NCBI GenBank assembly: GCA_029961685.1
Contig: JARWKL010000007.1
Span: 20,841,013 to 20,905,012, forward strand
Origin: Aristolochia californica
Lineage: Eukaryota > Streptophyta > Magnoliopsida > Piperales > Aristolochiaceae
Length of the DNA stretch: 64,000 nt
Direction: 5' to 3'
Shown: in pieces, positions 36,976 through 48,220 of the stretch
Layout of the letters: each line of letters begins with the position of its first letter
Numbering within the stretch: position 1 is the first letter of the stretch
Position numbers and translations under genes: made by a program
The notes under the pieces: generated by a model
Databases searched by the model: none
What the model was told of the DNA's origin: nothing
What the model saw: only the letters and a program-made list of their open reading frames with translations

Positions 36976-39076
36976 GAATAGATATTATTTATTTAAATTA
37001 GTTATTATTTTAAAAATTTTCCACACATCAACTATAAAATTTTTATTTTGTTGTGATCTTTTTTGCCTTTTTTGTTTACGGGATGAAGGGGGAGCGAAAA
37101 CTCAAAGTTCTGATTTTAAGAAAAAAGTGTACATCTAAAATGGAAATGCACAATGCACAAATGTAGAGAGAGATATTTCCAAAGAGTGTCTGTATGTTTT
37201 AGGGATTGTATGCACTCTTTCATTTTTATATCTAAGGTTTTGCAATCGTCGGGAAACGGGGGAGGCGGGCGATTTTTAACTGAGTGATGACTTCAAATCC
37301 ATAAGTCATTTCTTACAAAAATATAGCCCGTTACGCATGAAAAATCACTTTACAATCACCTATGATTGTTAGCTCAACTTTTTGAATATGGGCAAAATAA
37401 TGGCTTGTTTGACTCGGGCAAATATCCCACCGCACGTTCACTTGAGAATTTAATGAGCGTTTGTTATTCTCTTTAAAAGCTTTGGATCCATAGGTGATTT
37501 GAATCATTAACATGTGTCTGGCATGCATATCCATTTTTATAACATGTGCAGAAAAAATCTCCTTGAAGTAAAATTCCAAGATATTAGTTTTGGACTAGTT
37601 GTATTTCCCAGACTTGGATAACAAAACTTTTGTGTTCATTTGTGGTGTGTGAATAAATTTTCTTCATTTACTTTTTTTTTTTTTTTAAACTTTTTCCGTA
37701 CTTCATCGATGAAATTTTCATTTTGCTATGATCTATTTGCCTTTTTTGTATACGGGAAGAAGGGAGAGCGAAAAACTCAAAGTTTTTATTTAAGAAAAAT
37801 GTGTACATCTAAAACGGAAATGCACAATGCACATATGTAGAGAGAGATAATTCCAAATAGTGTGTGTAATTTTTAGGGATTGTAAGCACCTTTTCGTTTT
37901 TATATCTCAGGTTTTGCAATGGTCGGGAAAAATGGGTTGCTGAGGATTTTTAACTGAGTGTTGAATTGCAATCCATAAGTCATTTCATACAAAAATATAG
38001 CCCGTTACGCATGATAAATCACAATACAATCACATATGATTAATTATGTCAGCTTTTTGCAAAAGGGCAAAATAATGGCATGTTTGACTCCGGTAAATAT
38101 CCCATCGCAAGTTTACTTGAGAATTTAATGAGCGTTTGTTATTCTTTTGAAAAGCTTTCCATCCATAGCTTATTTGCATCTTTAACATGTTTCAAACATG
38201 CATATCCATTTTTAAAACATGAGTGGATGAAATCTCTTTCTTGCAAAATTGCAAGCTATAAGGGTTAAACTAGTGGAATTTCCCAAAATTGGATAACAAA
38301 ACGTTTGTGTTCATTTGTGTTGGGTGAATAAATTTTATTTATTTATATTTGTTATTGTTTTAAATTTTTTCCATACTTCAACTATAAAATTTTCATTTTG
38401 TTGTAAGCTTTTTGCCTTATTTGTTTTCGAGATGAAGGGAGAGCGAAAAGTCAAAGTTTTGATTTAAGAAAAAAGTGTACATCAAAAATGGAAAAGCACA
38501 ATGTAAAATTGTAGGGGGAGATAATTCCAAAGAGTGTCTGTAATTTTTAGGAATTTTAAGCTCTTTTTAGTTTTTATATCTCAGGTTTTGCAATCGTCGG
38601 GAAAAATTGGTGGCTGAGAATTTTTAGGGATTTTAAGCTCTTTTTAGTTTTTATATCCCAGATTTTGCAATCGTTAGGAAAAATTGATGGCAGAGGATTT
38701 TTAACTGAGTGTTGAATTGCAATCCATAAGTCATTTGATACAAAAATATAGCCCATTACGCATGATAAATCACTTTACAATCATCTATGATTGTTAGATC
38801 AAATTTTTGAAAATGGGCAAAATAATGACTTGTTTGACTCGGGTAAATATCCCACCGCTTGTTCACTTGAGAATTTAATGAGTGTTTGTTATTCTCTTTA
38901 AAAGCTTTGGATCCGTAGGTCATTTTAATATTTAACATGTTTCAAGCATGCATATCCATTTTTAAAACATGTGTAGAAAAAATCTCCTTCATGTAAAATT
39001 CCAAGCTTAATATGGTTGGACTAATGGAATTTCCCAAACTTGAATAACAAAACTTTTGTGTTCATTTGTGGTGTGT
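36976..39076 (+). repeat. HOR unit, A-B-C(long), 2101 bp
   Basis: A at 36976, B at 37651, C at 38326. C is 751 bp because of a 77 bp internal tandem duplication (38543-38696). The B copy is the first of four successive B copies with the variant gggaagaaggg. Confidence 0.94.
38543..38696 (+). repeat. 77 bp tandem duplication inside a C monomer
   Basis: The segment starting atttttagg at 38543 is repeated from 38620. The duplication fully accounts for the 751 bp length of this C. The two copies differ at several sites: the second has cccagattttgc, cgttagg and ttgatggcagagg, variants found also near 43375-43417. They were therefore not simply copied from one another recently, or the second was later exchanged. 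Confidence 0.93.
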
Positions 39077-41099
39077 GAATAGATATTTTTTATTTACATT
39101 AGTTATTATTTTAAATATTTTCCACACATCAACTATAAAAATTTTATTTTGTTGTGATCTTTTTTGCCTTTTTTGTTTACGGGATGAAGGGGGTGCGAAA
39201 ACTCAAAGTCGTGATTTAAGAAAAAAGTGTACATCTAAAATGGAAATGCATAATGCACAAATGTGGAAAGAGATATTTCCAAAGAGTTTCTGTATATTTT
39301 AGGGATCGTATGCACTTTTTCGTTTTTATATCTAAGGTTTTGCAATCGTCAGGAAACTGTGGAGATGGGCGATTTTTAACTGAGTGTTAACTTCAAATCC
39401 ATAAGTCATTTCTTAAAAAAATATAGCCCGTAACGCATGAAAAATCACTTTAAAAATCATCTATGATTGTTAGCTCAACTTTTTGAATATGGGCAAAATA
39501 ATGGCTTGTTTGACTCGGGCAAATATCCCACCGCACGTTCACTTGAAAATTTAATGAGCGTTTATTATTCTCTTTAAAAGCTTTGGATCCATCGGTCATT
39601 TGAATCTTTATCATGTTTCTGGCTTGCATATCCTTTTTTAAAACATGTGTAGAAAAAATCTCCTTCATGTAAAAATCCAAGACATTAGTTTTGGACTAGT
39701 GGAATTTCCTAAACTTGGATAACAAAATTTTTGAGTTCATTTGTGGTGTGTGAATAAATTTTCTTCATTTACTTTTTTTTATTGTTTTAAACTTTTTCCG
39801 TACTTCATCCATGAAATTTTCATTTTCCTATGATCTATTTGCCTTTTTTGTATACGGGAAGAAGGGAGAGCGAAAAACTCAAAGTTTTTATTTAAGAAAA
39901 ATGTGTACATCTGAAACGGAAATGCACAATGCACATATGTAGAGAGAGATAATTCCAAAGAGTGTCTGTAATTTTTAGGGATTGTAAGCACTTTTTCGTT
40001 TTTATTTCTCAGGTTTTGCAAACGACTGGAAAAATGGGTTGCGGAGGATTTTTAACTGAGTGTTGAAATGCAACCCATAAGTAATTTCATACAAAAATAT
40101 AGCCCGTTACGCATGATAAATCACATTACAATCACCTATGATTAATTCTGTCAGCTTTCTGCAAATGGGCAAAATAATGGCATGTTTGACTCCGGTAAAT
40201 ATCCCACCGCAAGTTCACTTGAGAATTTAATGAGCGTTTGTTATTCTCTTTAAATGCTTTGCATCCATAGCTCATTTTCATCTTTAACATGTTTCAAACA
40301 TGCATATCCATTTTTAAAACATGTGTGGATGAAATCTATTTCTTGCAAAATTCCAATCTATTAGCGTTAAACTACTGGAATTTCCCAAAATTGGATAACA
40401 AAACTTTTGTGTTCATTTGTGGTGGGTGAATAAATTTTCTTTATTTATATTTGTTATTGCCTTAAATTTTTCCATACATCAACTATAAAATTTTCATTTT
40501 GTAGTAAGCATTTTGCCTTGTTTGTTTTCGGGATGAAGGGAGAGCAAAAAGTCAAAGTTTTGATTTAAGAAAAAAGTGTACATCAAAAATGGAAAAGCAC
40601 AATGCACAATTGTAGGGAGAGATAATTCCAAAGAGTGTCTGTAATTTTTATGGATTGTATGCTCTTTTTAGTTTTTATATCTCAGGTTTTCCAATTGTCG
40701 GGAAAAATTGGTGGAAGAGGATTTTTAACTGAGTGTTGAATTGCAATCCATAAGTCATTTCATAAAAAAATATAGCCCATTACGCATGATAAATCACTTT
40801 ACAATCATCTATGATTGTTAGATCAAATTTTTGAAAATGGGCAAAATAATGACTTGTTAGACTCGGGTAAATATCCCACTGCATGTTCATTTGAGAATTT
40901 AATGAGCGTTTGTTATTCTCTTTAAAAGCTTTGGATCCGTAGGTCATTTGAATCTTTAACATGTTTCTAGCATTCATATCCATTTTTAAAACATGTGTAG
41001 AAAAAATCTCCTTCATATAAAATTCCAAGCTTAATAGGGTTGACTAATGGAATTTCCCAAACTTGGATAACAAAACTTTTGTGTTCATTTGTCGTGTGT
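39077..41099 (+). repeat. HOR unit, A-B-C, 2023 bp
   Basis: A at 39077, B at 39752, C at 40428. B shares tttatttctcagg, gcaaacg and tgaaatgcaacccataag with the B copy one HOR downstream. The C tail has an A-like catgtttctagcattc. Confidence 0.94.
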
Positions 41100-43121
41100 G
41101 AATAGATATTTTTTATTTACATTAGTTATTATTTTAAATATTTTCCACATATTAACTATAAAATTTTTATTTTGTTGTGATCTTTTTTGCCTTTTTTGTT
41201 TACGGGATAAAGGTGGAGCGAATACTCAAAAGTTGTGATTTAAGAAAAAAGTGTACATCTAAAATGAAAATGCACAATGCACAAATGTAGAGAGAGATAT
41301 TTCCAAAGAGTGTCTGTATGTTTTAGGGATCGTATGGACTTTTTCGTTTTTATATCTAAGGTTTTGCAATCATCGGGAAACGGGAGAGGCGGGCAATTTT
41401 TAACTGAGAGTTGACTTCAAATCCATAAGTCATTTCTTAAAAAAATATAGCCCGTTACGCATGACAAATCACTTTACAAATCATCTATGATTGTTAGCTC
41501 AACTTTTTGAATATGGGCAAAACAATGGCTTGTTTGACTCGGGCAAATATCCCACCGCACGTTCACTTGAGAATTTAATGAGCGTTTGTTATTCTCTTTA
41601 AAATCTTTGGATCCATAGGTCATTTGAATCATTAACATGTTTCTGGCATGCATATCCATTTTTAAAACATGTGTAGAAAAAATCTCTTTCATGTAAAATT
41701 CCAAGATATTAGTTTGGGACTAGTGGAATTTCCCAAACTTGGACAACAAAACTTTTGTGTTCATTTGTGGTGTGTGAATAAATTTTCTTCATTTACTTTT
41801 TTTTAATGTTTTAAACTTTTTCCGTACATCAACTATGAAATTTTCATTTCGCTGTGATCTATTTGCCTTTTTTGTATACGGGAAGAAGGGAGAGCGAAAA
41901 ACTCAAAGTTTTAATTTAAGAAAAATGTGTACATCTGAAACGGAAATGCACAATGCACATATGTAGAGAGAGATAATTCCAAAGAGTGTCTGTAATTTTT
42001 AGGGATTGTAAGCACTTTTTCGTTTTTATTTCTCAGGTTTTGCAAACGTCTGGAAAAATGGGTTGCGGAGGATTTTTAACTGAGTGTTGAAATGCAACCC
42101 ATAAGTAATTTCATACAAAAATATAGCCCGTTACGCATGATAAATCGCATCACAATCATCTATGATTATTATGTCAGCTTTTTGCAAATGGGTAAAATAA
42201 TGGCATATTTGACTCGGGTAAATATCCCACCGCAAGTTCACTTGAGAATTTAATGAGAGTTTGTTATTCTCTTTAAAAGCTTTGCATCCATAGCTCATTA
42301 GAATCTCTAACATGTTTCAAAAATGCATATCTATTATTAAAACATGTGTGGATGAAATCTTTTTCTTACAAAATTCCAAGCTATTAGCGTTAAACTAGTG
42401 GAATTTCCCAAAATTGGATAACAAAACTTTTGTCTTCATTTGTGTTGGGTGAATAAATTTTCTTTATTTATATTTGTTATTGTTTTAAATTTTTTCCATA
42501 CATCAACTATAAAATTTTCATTTTTTTGCAAGCTTTTTGCCTTGATTGTTTTCGGGATAGAGGGAGAGCGAAAAGTCAAACTTTTGATTTAAGAAAAAAG
42601 TGTACATCTAAAATGGAAAAACACAATGCACAATTGTCGGGAGAGATAATTCCAAAGAGTGTCTTAATTTTTAGGGATTGTAAGCTCTTTTTAGTTATTA
42701 TATCTCAGGTTTCGCAATTGTCGGGAAAAACTGGTGGCAGAGGATTTTTAACTGAAGGTTGAATTGCAATCCATAAGTCATTTCATACAAAAATATAGCC
42801 CGTTACGCTTGATAATTCACTTTACAATCATCTATGATTGTTAGATCAAATTTTTGAAAATGGGCAAATTAATGACTTGTTAGACTCGGGTAAATATCCC
42901 ACCGCACGTTCACTTGAGAATTTAATGAGCGTTTGTTATTCTCTTTAACAGCTTTGCATCCATACCTCATTTGCATCTTTAGCATGTTTCAAACATGCGA
43001 ATCCATTTTTAAAACATGTGTGAATGAAATCTCTTTCTTGCAAAATTTCAAGCTATTAGGGTTAAACTTGTGGAATTTCCCAAAATTGGATAACAAAACT
43101 TTTGTGTTCATTTGTGTTGGG
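41100..43121 (+). repeat. HOR unit, A-B-C/B chimera
   Basis: A at 41100, B at 41776. The third monomer (42451) is C up to about 42912 (ttagactcggg, gcacgttc). It is B from about 42953 (gcatccatac, gtttcaaacatgc, ctattagggttaaac). The next monomer therefore begins with a C head again. Confidence 0.9.
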
Positions 43122-43763
43122 TGAATAAATTTTCTTTATTTATATTTGTTATTGTTTTAAATTTTTTCCATACATCAACTATAAAATTTTCATATTGTTG
43201 TAAGCTTTTTTCCATGTTTGTTTTCAGGATGAAGGGAGAGCAAAAAGTCAAAGTCTTGAATTAAGAAAAAAGTGTACATCTAAAATGGAAAAGCACAATG
43301 CACAATTGTAGGGTGAGATAATTCCAAAGAGTGTCTGTAATTTTTAGGGATTTTAAGCTCTTTTTAATTTTTATATCCTAGATTTTGCAATCGTTAGGAA
43401 AAATTGATGGCAGAGGATTTTTAACTGAGTGTTGAATTGCAATCCTTAAGTCATTTCATAGAAAAATATAGCCCGTTACGCATGATAAATCACATTACAA
43501 TGATCTATGATTAATTCTGTCAGCTTTTTGCAAATGGGCAAAATAATGGCATGTTTGACTCGGGTAAATATCCCACCGCAAGTTCACTTGAGAATTTAAT
43601 GAGCATTTGTTATTCTCTTTAAAAGCTTTGCATCCATAGCTGATTTGCATCTTTAACATGTGTAGAAAAAATATCCTTCATGTAAAATTCCAAGATCTTA
43701 GTTTTGGACTAGTGGAATTTCCCAAACTTGGAGAACAAAACTTTTGTGTTCATTTGTTATTTG
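43122..43763 (+). repeat. C/B/A mosaic monomer, 642 bp
   Basis: The head and centre are C (gggtgaataaattttcttt, ttgatggcagagg at about 43405). From about 43492 it is B (cacattac, attaattctgtcagc, gcatccatagctgat). After ctttaacatg at about 43655 it is A (tgtagaaaaaat, agatcttagttttgg). A 32 bp deletion lies at the last switch, between two copies of aacatgt, and explains the short length. Confidence 0.88.
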
Positions 43764-44418
43764 TGAATAAATTTTCTTCAATTACATTTTTTATTGTTTT
43801 AAACTTTTTCCGTACATCAACTATGAAATTTTCATTTTGCTGTGATCTATTTGCCTTTTTTGTTTACGGGAAGAAGGGAGAGCGAAAAAACTCAAAGTTT
43901 TGATTTAAGAAAAATGTGTACATCTAAAATGGAAATGCACAATGCACATATGTAGAGAGAGATAATTCCAAAGAGTGTCTGTAATTTTTTGGGACTGTAA
44001 TCACTTTTTGGTTTTTATATATTAGGTTTTGCAATTGTCGGGAAAAATGGGTTGCGGAGGATTTTTAACTGAGTCTTGAATTGCAACCCATAAGTCAATT
44101 CTTACAAAAATATAGCCCGTTACGTGTGATAAATTACATCACAATCTTCTATGATTATTATGTCAGCTTTTTGCAAATGGGCAAAATAATGCATGTTTGA
44201 CTCGGGTAAATATCCCACCGCAAGTTCACTTGAGAATTTAATGAGCGTTTTTAATTCTCTTTAAATGCCTTGCATCCATAGCTCATTTGCATCTTTAACA
44301 TGTTTCAAACATGCATATCCATTTTTAAAACATGTGTGCATGAAATCTCTTTCTTGCAAGATTCCAAGCTATTTCCCAAAATTGGATTACAAAACTTTCG
44401 TGTTCAATTGTGTTGGGT
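43764..44418 (+). repeat. B monomer, shortened to 655 bp
   Basis: B-type throughout. About 18 bp are missing near 44372, where ctatttcccaaaattgg joins ctatt directly to atttccc. It carries the gggaagaaggg variant of the three preceding B copies. Confidence 0.9.
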
Positions 44419-45015
44419 GAATAAATTTTATTTATTTATATTTTTTAGTGTTTTAAATTTTTCATTACATCAACTATAAAATTTTCATTTTGTTGTAAGC
44501 TTTTTGCCTTGTTTGTTTTCGGGATGAAGGGAGAGCGAGAAGTCAAAGTTTTGATTTAAGAAAAAAGTGTGCATCTGAAATGGAAAAGCACAATGCAAAA
44601 TTGTAGGGAGAGATAATTCCAAAGAGTGTCAGTAATTTTTAAAGATTGTAAGCTCTTTTTAGATTTTATATCTCAGGTTTTTCAATCGTCGGGAAAAATT
44701 GGTGGCAGAGGATTTTTAAGTGAGTGTTAAATTGCAATCCATAAGTCATGTCATACAAAAATATTGCACGTTACGCATGATAAATCACTTTACTATCATC
44801 TATGATTGTTAGATCAAATTTTCGTAAATGGGCAAAATAATGACTTGTTAGACTCGTGTTCAATTGTGTTGGGTGAATAAATTTTATTTATTTATAATTT
44901 TTAGTGTTTTAAATTTTTCATTACATCAACTATAAAATTTTCATTTTGTTGTAAGCTTTTTGCCTTGTTTGTTTTCGGGATGAAGGGAGAGCGAGAAGTC
45001 AAAGTTTTGATTTAA
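44398..45015 (+). repeat. Short direct duplication, ~155 bp, spaced 456 bp
   Basis: The stretch from about 44398 (tcgtgttcaattg) to about 44555 recurs from about 44854 with, by eye, one substitution (ttatattttt against ttataattttt). Both carry the rare variants ttcaattg, taaattttattt and gagcgagaagtc. The second copy turns into B sequence at about 45015. Confidence 0.9.
44419..44874 (+). repeat. Truncated C monomer, 456 bp
   Basis: C-type from its head to gttagactcg at about 44856, where it jumps directly into tgttcaattgtgttggg, the sequence that precedes the next head. About 219 bp of the C tail are absent. The junction shares tcg with the copied segment. Confidence 0.92.
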
Positions 45016-45545
45016 GAAAAATGTGTACATCTAAAACGGAAATGCACAATGCACATATGTAGAGAGAGATAATTCCAAAGAGTGTCTGTAATTTTTAGGG
45101 ATTGTAAGCACTTTTTCGTTTTTATATCTCAGGTTTTGCAATCGTCGGGAAAAATGGGTTGCGGAGGATTTTTAACTGAGTGTTGAATTGCAACCCATAA
45201 GTCATTTCATACAAAAATATAGCCCGTTACGCATGATAAATCACATCACAATCATCTACGATTATTATGTCAGCTTTTTGCAAATGGGCAAAATAATGGC
45301 TTATTTGACTTGGGTAAATATCCCACCGCAAGTTCACTTGAGAATTTAATGTGCGTTTGTTATTCTCTTTAAAGGTTTGCATCCATAGCTCATTTGCATC
45401 TTTAACATGTATCAAACATGCATATCCATTTTTAAAACATGTGTGGATGAAATCTCTTTCTTACACAATTCCAAGCTATTAGGGTTAAACTTGTGGAATT
45501 TCCCAAATTTGGATAACAAAACTTTTGTGTTCATATGTGTTGGGT
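44875..45545 (+). repeat. C/B chimeric monomer
   Basis: The head is C (a copy of the previous C head) until about 45015. The rest is B: aaaaatgtgtacatc, gggttgcggagg, ttattatgtcagc, gcatccatagctc. It is followed by a normal C. Confidence 0.9.
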
Positions 45546-46219
45546 GAATAAATTTTCTTTATTTATATTTATTACTGTTTTAAATCTTTTCCATTCATCA
45601 ACTATAAAATTTTCCTTTTGTTGCAAGCTTTTTGCCTTGATTGTTTTTGGGATGAAGGGAGTGCGAAAAGTCAAAGTTTTGATTTAAGAAAAAATTGTAC
45701 ATCTAAAATGGAAAAGCACAATGCACAATTGTAGAGAGAGATAATTCCAAAAGGTGTCTGTAATTTTTAGGGATTGTAAGCTCTTTTTAGTTTTTATATC
45801 TCAGGTTTTGCAATCGTCGGGAAAAATTGGTGGCAGTGGATTTTTAACTAAGTGTTGAATTGCAATCCATAAGTCATTTCATTCAAAAATATAGCCCGTT
45901 AAGCATGATAAATCACTTTACATTCATCTATGATTATTAGATCAAATTTTTGAAAATGGGCAAAATAATGACTTGTAAGACTCGGGTAAATATCCCACCC
46001 CACGTTCACTTGAGAATTTAATGAGCGTTAGTTATTCTCTTTAAAAGCTTTGGATCCATAGGTCATTTGAATGTTTAACATGTTTCAAGCATGCATATCC
46101 ATTTTTAAAACATGTGTAGAAAAAATCTCCTTCATGTAAAATTCCAAGCTTAATAGGGATGGACTAATGGAATTCCCCAAACTTGGATAACAAAACTTTT
46201 GGGTTCATTTGTGGTGTGT
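45546..46219 (+). repeat. C monomer, 674 bp
   Basis: Normal C closing the scrambled zone. Its tail has ggaattccccaaac, a variant also seen near 15368, 36928 and 48170. The next A restores the regular order. Confidence 0.94.
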
Positions 46220-48220
46220 GAATAGATATTTTTTATTTACATTAGTTATTAATTTAAGTATTTTCCACACATCAACTATAAAATTTTTATTTTGTTGTGA
46301 TATTTTCTGCCTTTTTTGTTTACGGGATGAAGGGGGAGCGAAAACTCAAAGTTCTGATTTAAGAAAAAAGGGTACATCTAAAATGGAAATGCACAATGCA
46401 AAAATGTACAGAGAGATATTTCCAAAGAGTGTCTGTATGTTTTAGGAATCGTATGCACTTTTTCGTTTTTATATCTAAGGTTTTGCAATCGTCGGGAAAC
46501 GGGGGAGGCAGGCGATTTTTAACTGAGTGTTGAGTTCAAATCCATAAGTCATTTCTTACAAAAATATGGCCCATTACGAATGACAAATCACTTTACAATC
46601 ATCTATGATTGTTGGCTCAACTTTTTGAATATGGGCAAAATAATGGCTTGTTTGACTCGGGCAAATATCCCACTGCACGTTCACATGAGAATTTAATGAG
46701 CGTTTGCTATTCTCTTTAAAAGCTTTGGAACCATAGGTCATTTGAATCTTTTACATGTTTCTGGCATGCATATCCATTTTTAAAACATGTGTAGAAAAAA
46801 TCTCCTTCATGTAAAATTCCTAGATATAAGTTTTGGACTAGTGGAATTTCCCAAACTTGGATAACAAAACTATTGTGTTCATTTGTGGTGTGTGAATAAA
46901 TTTTCTTCATTTACTTATTTTATTGTTTTAAACTATTTTCGTACATCAACTATGAAATTTTCATTTTGCTGTGATCTATTTGCCTTTTTTTTTACAGGAC
47001 GAAGGGAGCGCGAAAAACTCGAAGTTTTGATTTAAGAAAAATGTGTAAATCTAAAACGGAAATGCAATTTGCACATATGTAGAGAGAGATAATTCCAAAG
47101 ATTGCCTGTAATTTTTAGGGATTGTAAGCACCTTTTCGATTATATATCACATGTTTTGCAATCGTTGGGAAAAAATGGGTTGCAGAGAATTTTTAACTGA
47201 GTGTTAAATTGAAATCCATAAGTCATTTCATACAAAAATATAGCCCGTTACGCATGATAAATCACATTACAATCATCTATGATTAATTATGTTAGCGTTT
47301 TGCAAATGGGCAAAATAATGGCATGTTTGACTCGGGTAAATATCCCACCGCAAGTTCACTTGAGAATTTAGTGGGCGTTTGTTATTCTCTTTAAAAGCTT
47401 GGAATCCATAGCTCATTTGTATCTTTAACATGTTTCAAACATGCATATTCCTTTTTAAAACATGTGTGGATGAAATCTCTTTCTTGCAAAATTCCAAGCT
47501 ATTAGGGTTAAACTAGTGGAATTTCCAAAAATTGGATAACAAAATTGAATAAATTTTCTTTATTTATATTTTTATTGTTTTAAATTATTTCCATACATCA
47601 ACTATAAAATTTTCATTCTATTGTAAGCTTTTTTGCCTTGTTTGTTTTTGGGATGAAGGGAGACCGAAAAGTCAAAGTTTTAATTTAAAAAAAAAGTGTA
47701 CTTCTAAAATGGATAAGAACAAAGAAGAATTGTAGGGAGAGATAATTCCAAAGTGTGTCTGTAATTTTTAGGGATTGTAAGCTCTTTTTAGTTTTTATAT
47801 ATCAGGTTTTGCAATCGTCGGGAAAAATTGGTGGCAGAGGATTTTTAATAGAGTGTTGAATTGCAATCCATAAGTCATTTCATACAAAAATATAGCCCGT
47901 TACGCATGATAAATCACTTTACAATCATCTATGATTGTTAGATCAAATTTTTGAAAATGGGAAAAATAATGACTTGTTAGACTCGGGTAAATATCCCACC
48001 GCATGTTCACTTGAGAATTTAATGAGCGTTTGTTATTCTCTTTAAAAGCTTTGGATCCATAGGTCATTTGAATCTTTAACATGTTTCAAGCATGCATTTC
48101 CATTTTTAAAACATGTGTTGACAAAATCTCCTTCATGTAAAATTCCAAGCTTAATAGGGTTGGACTAATGGAATTCCCCAAACTTGGATAACAAAACTTT
48201 TGTGTTCATTTGTGGTGTGT
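46220..48220 (+). repeat. HOR unit, A-B-C, 2001 bp
   Basis: A at 46220, B at 46894, C at 47547. B is about 22 bp short at its 3' end (aacaaaattgaataaatt near 47540), removing the sequence before the C landmark. The A has an intact CENP-B-like core at 46489-46504. Confidence 0.94.
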
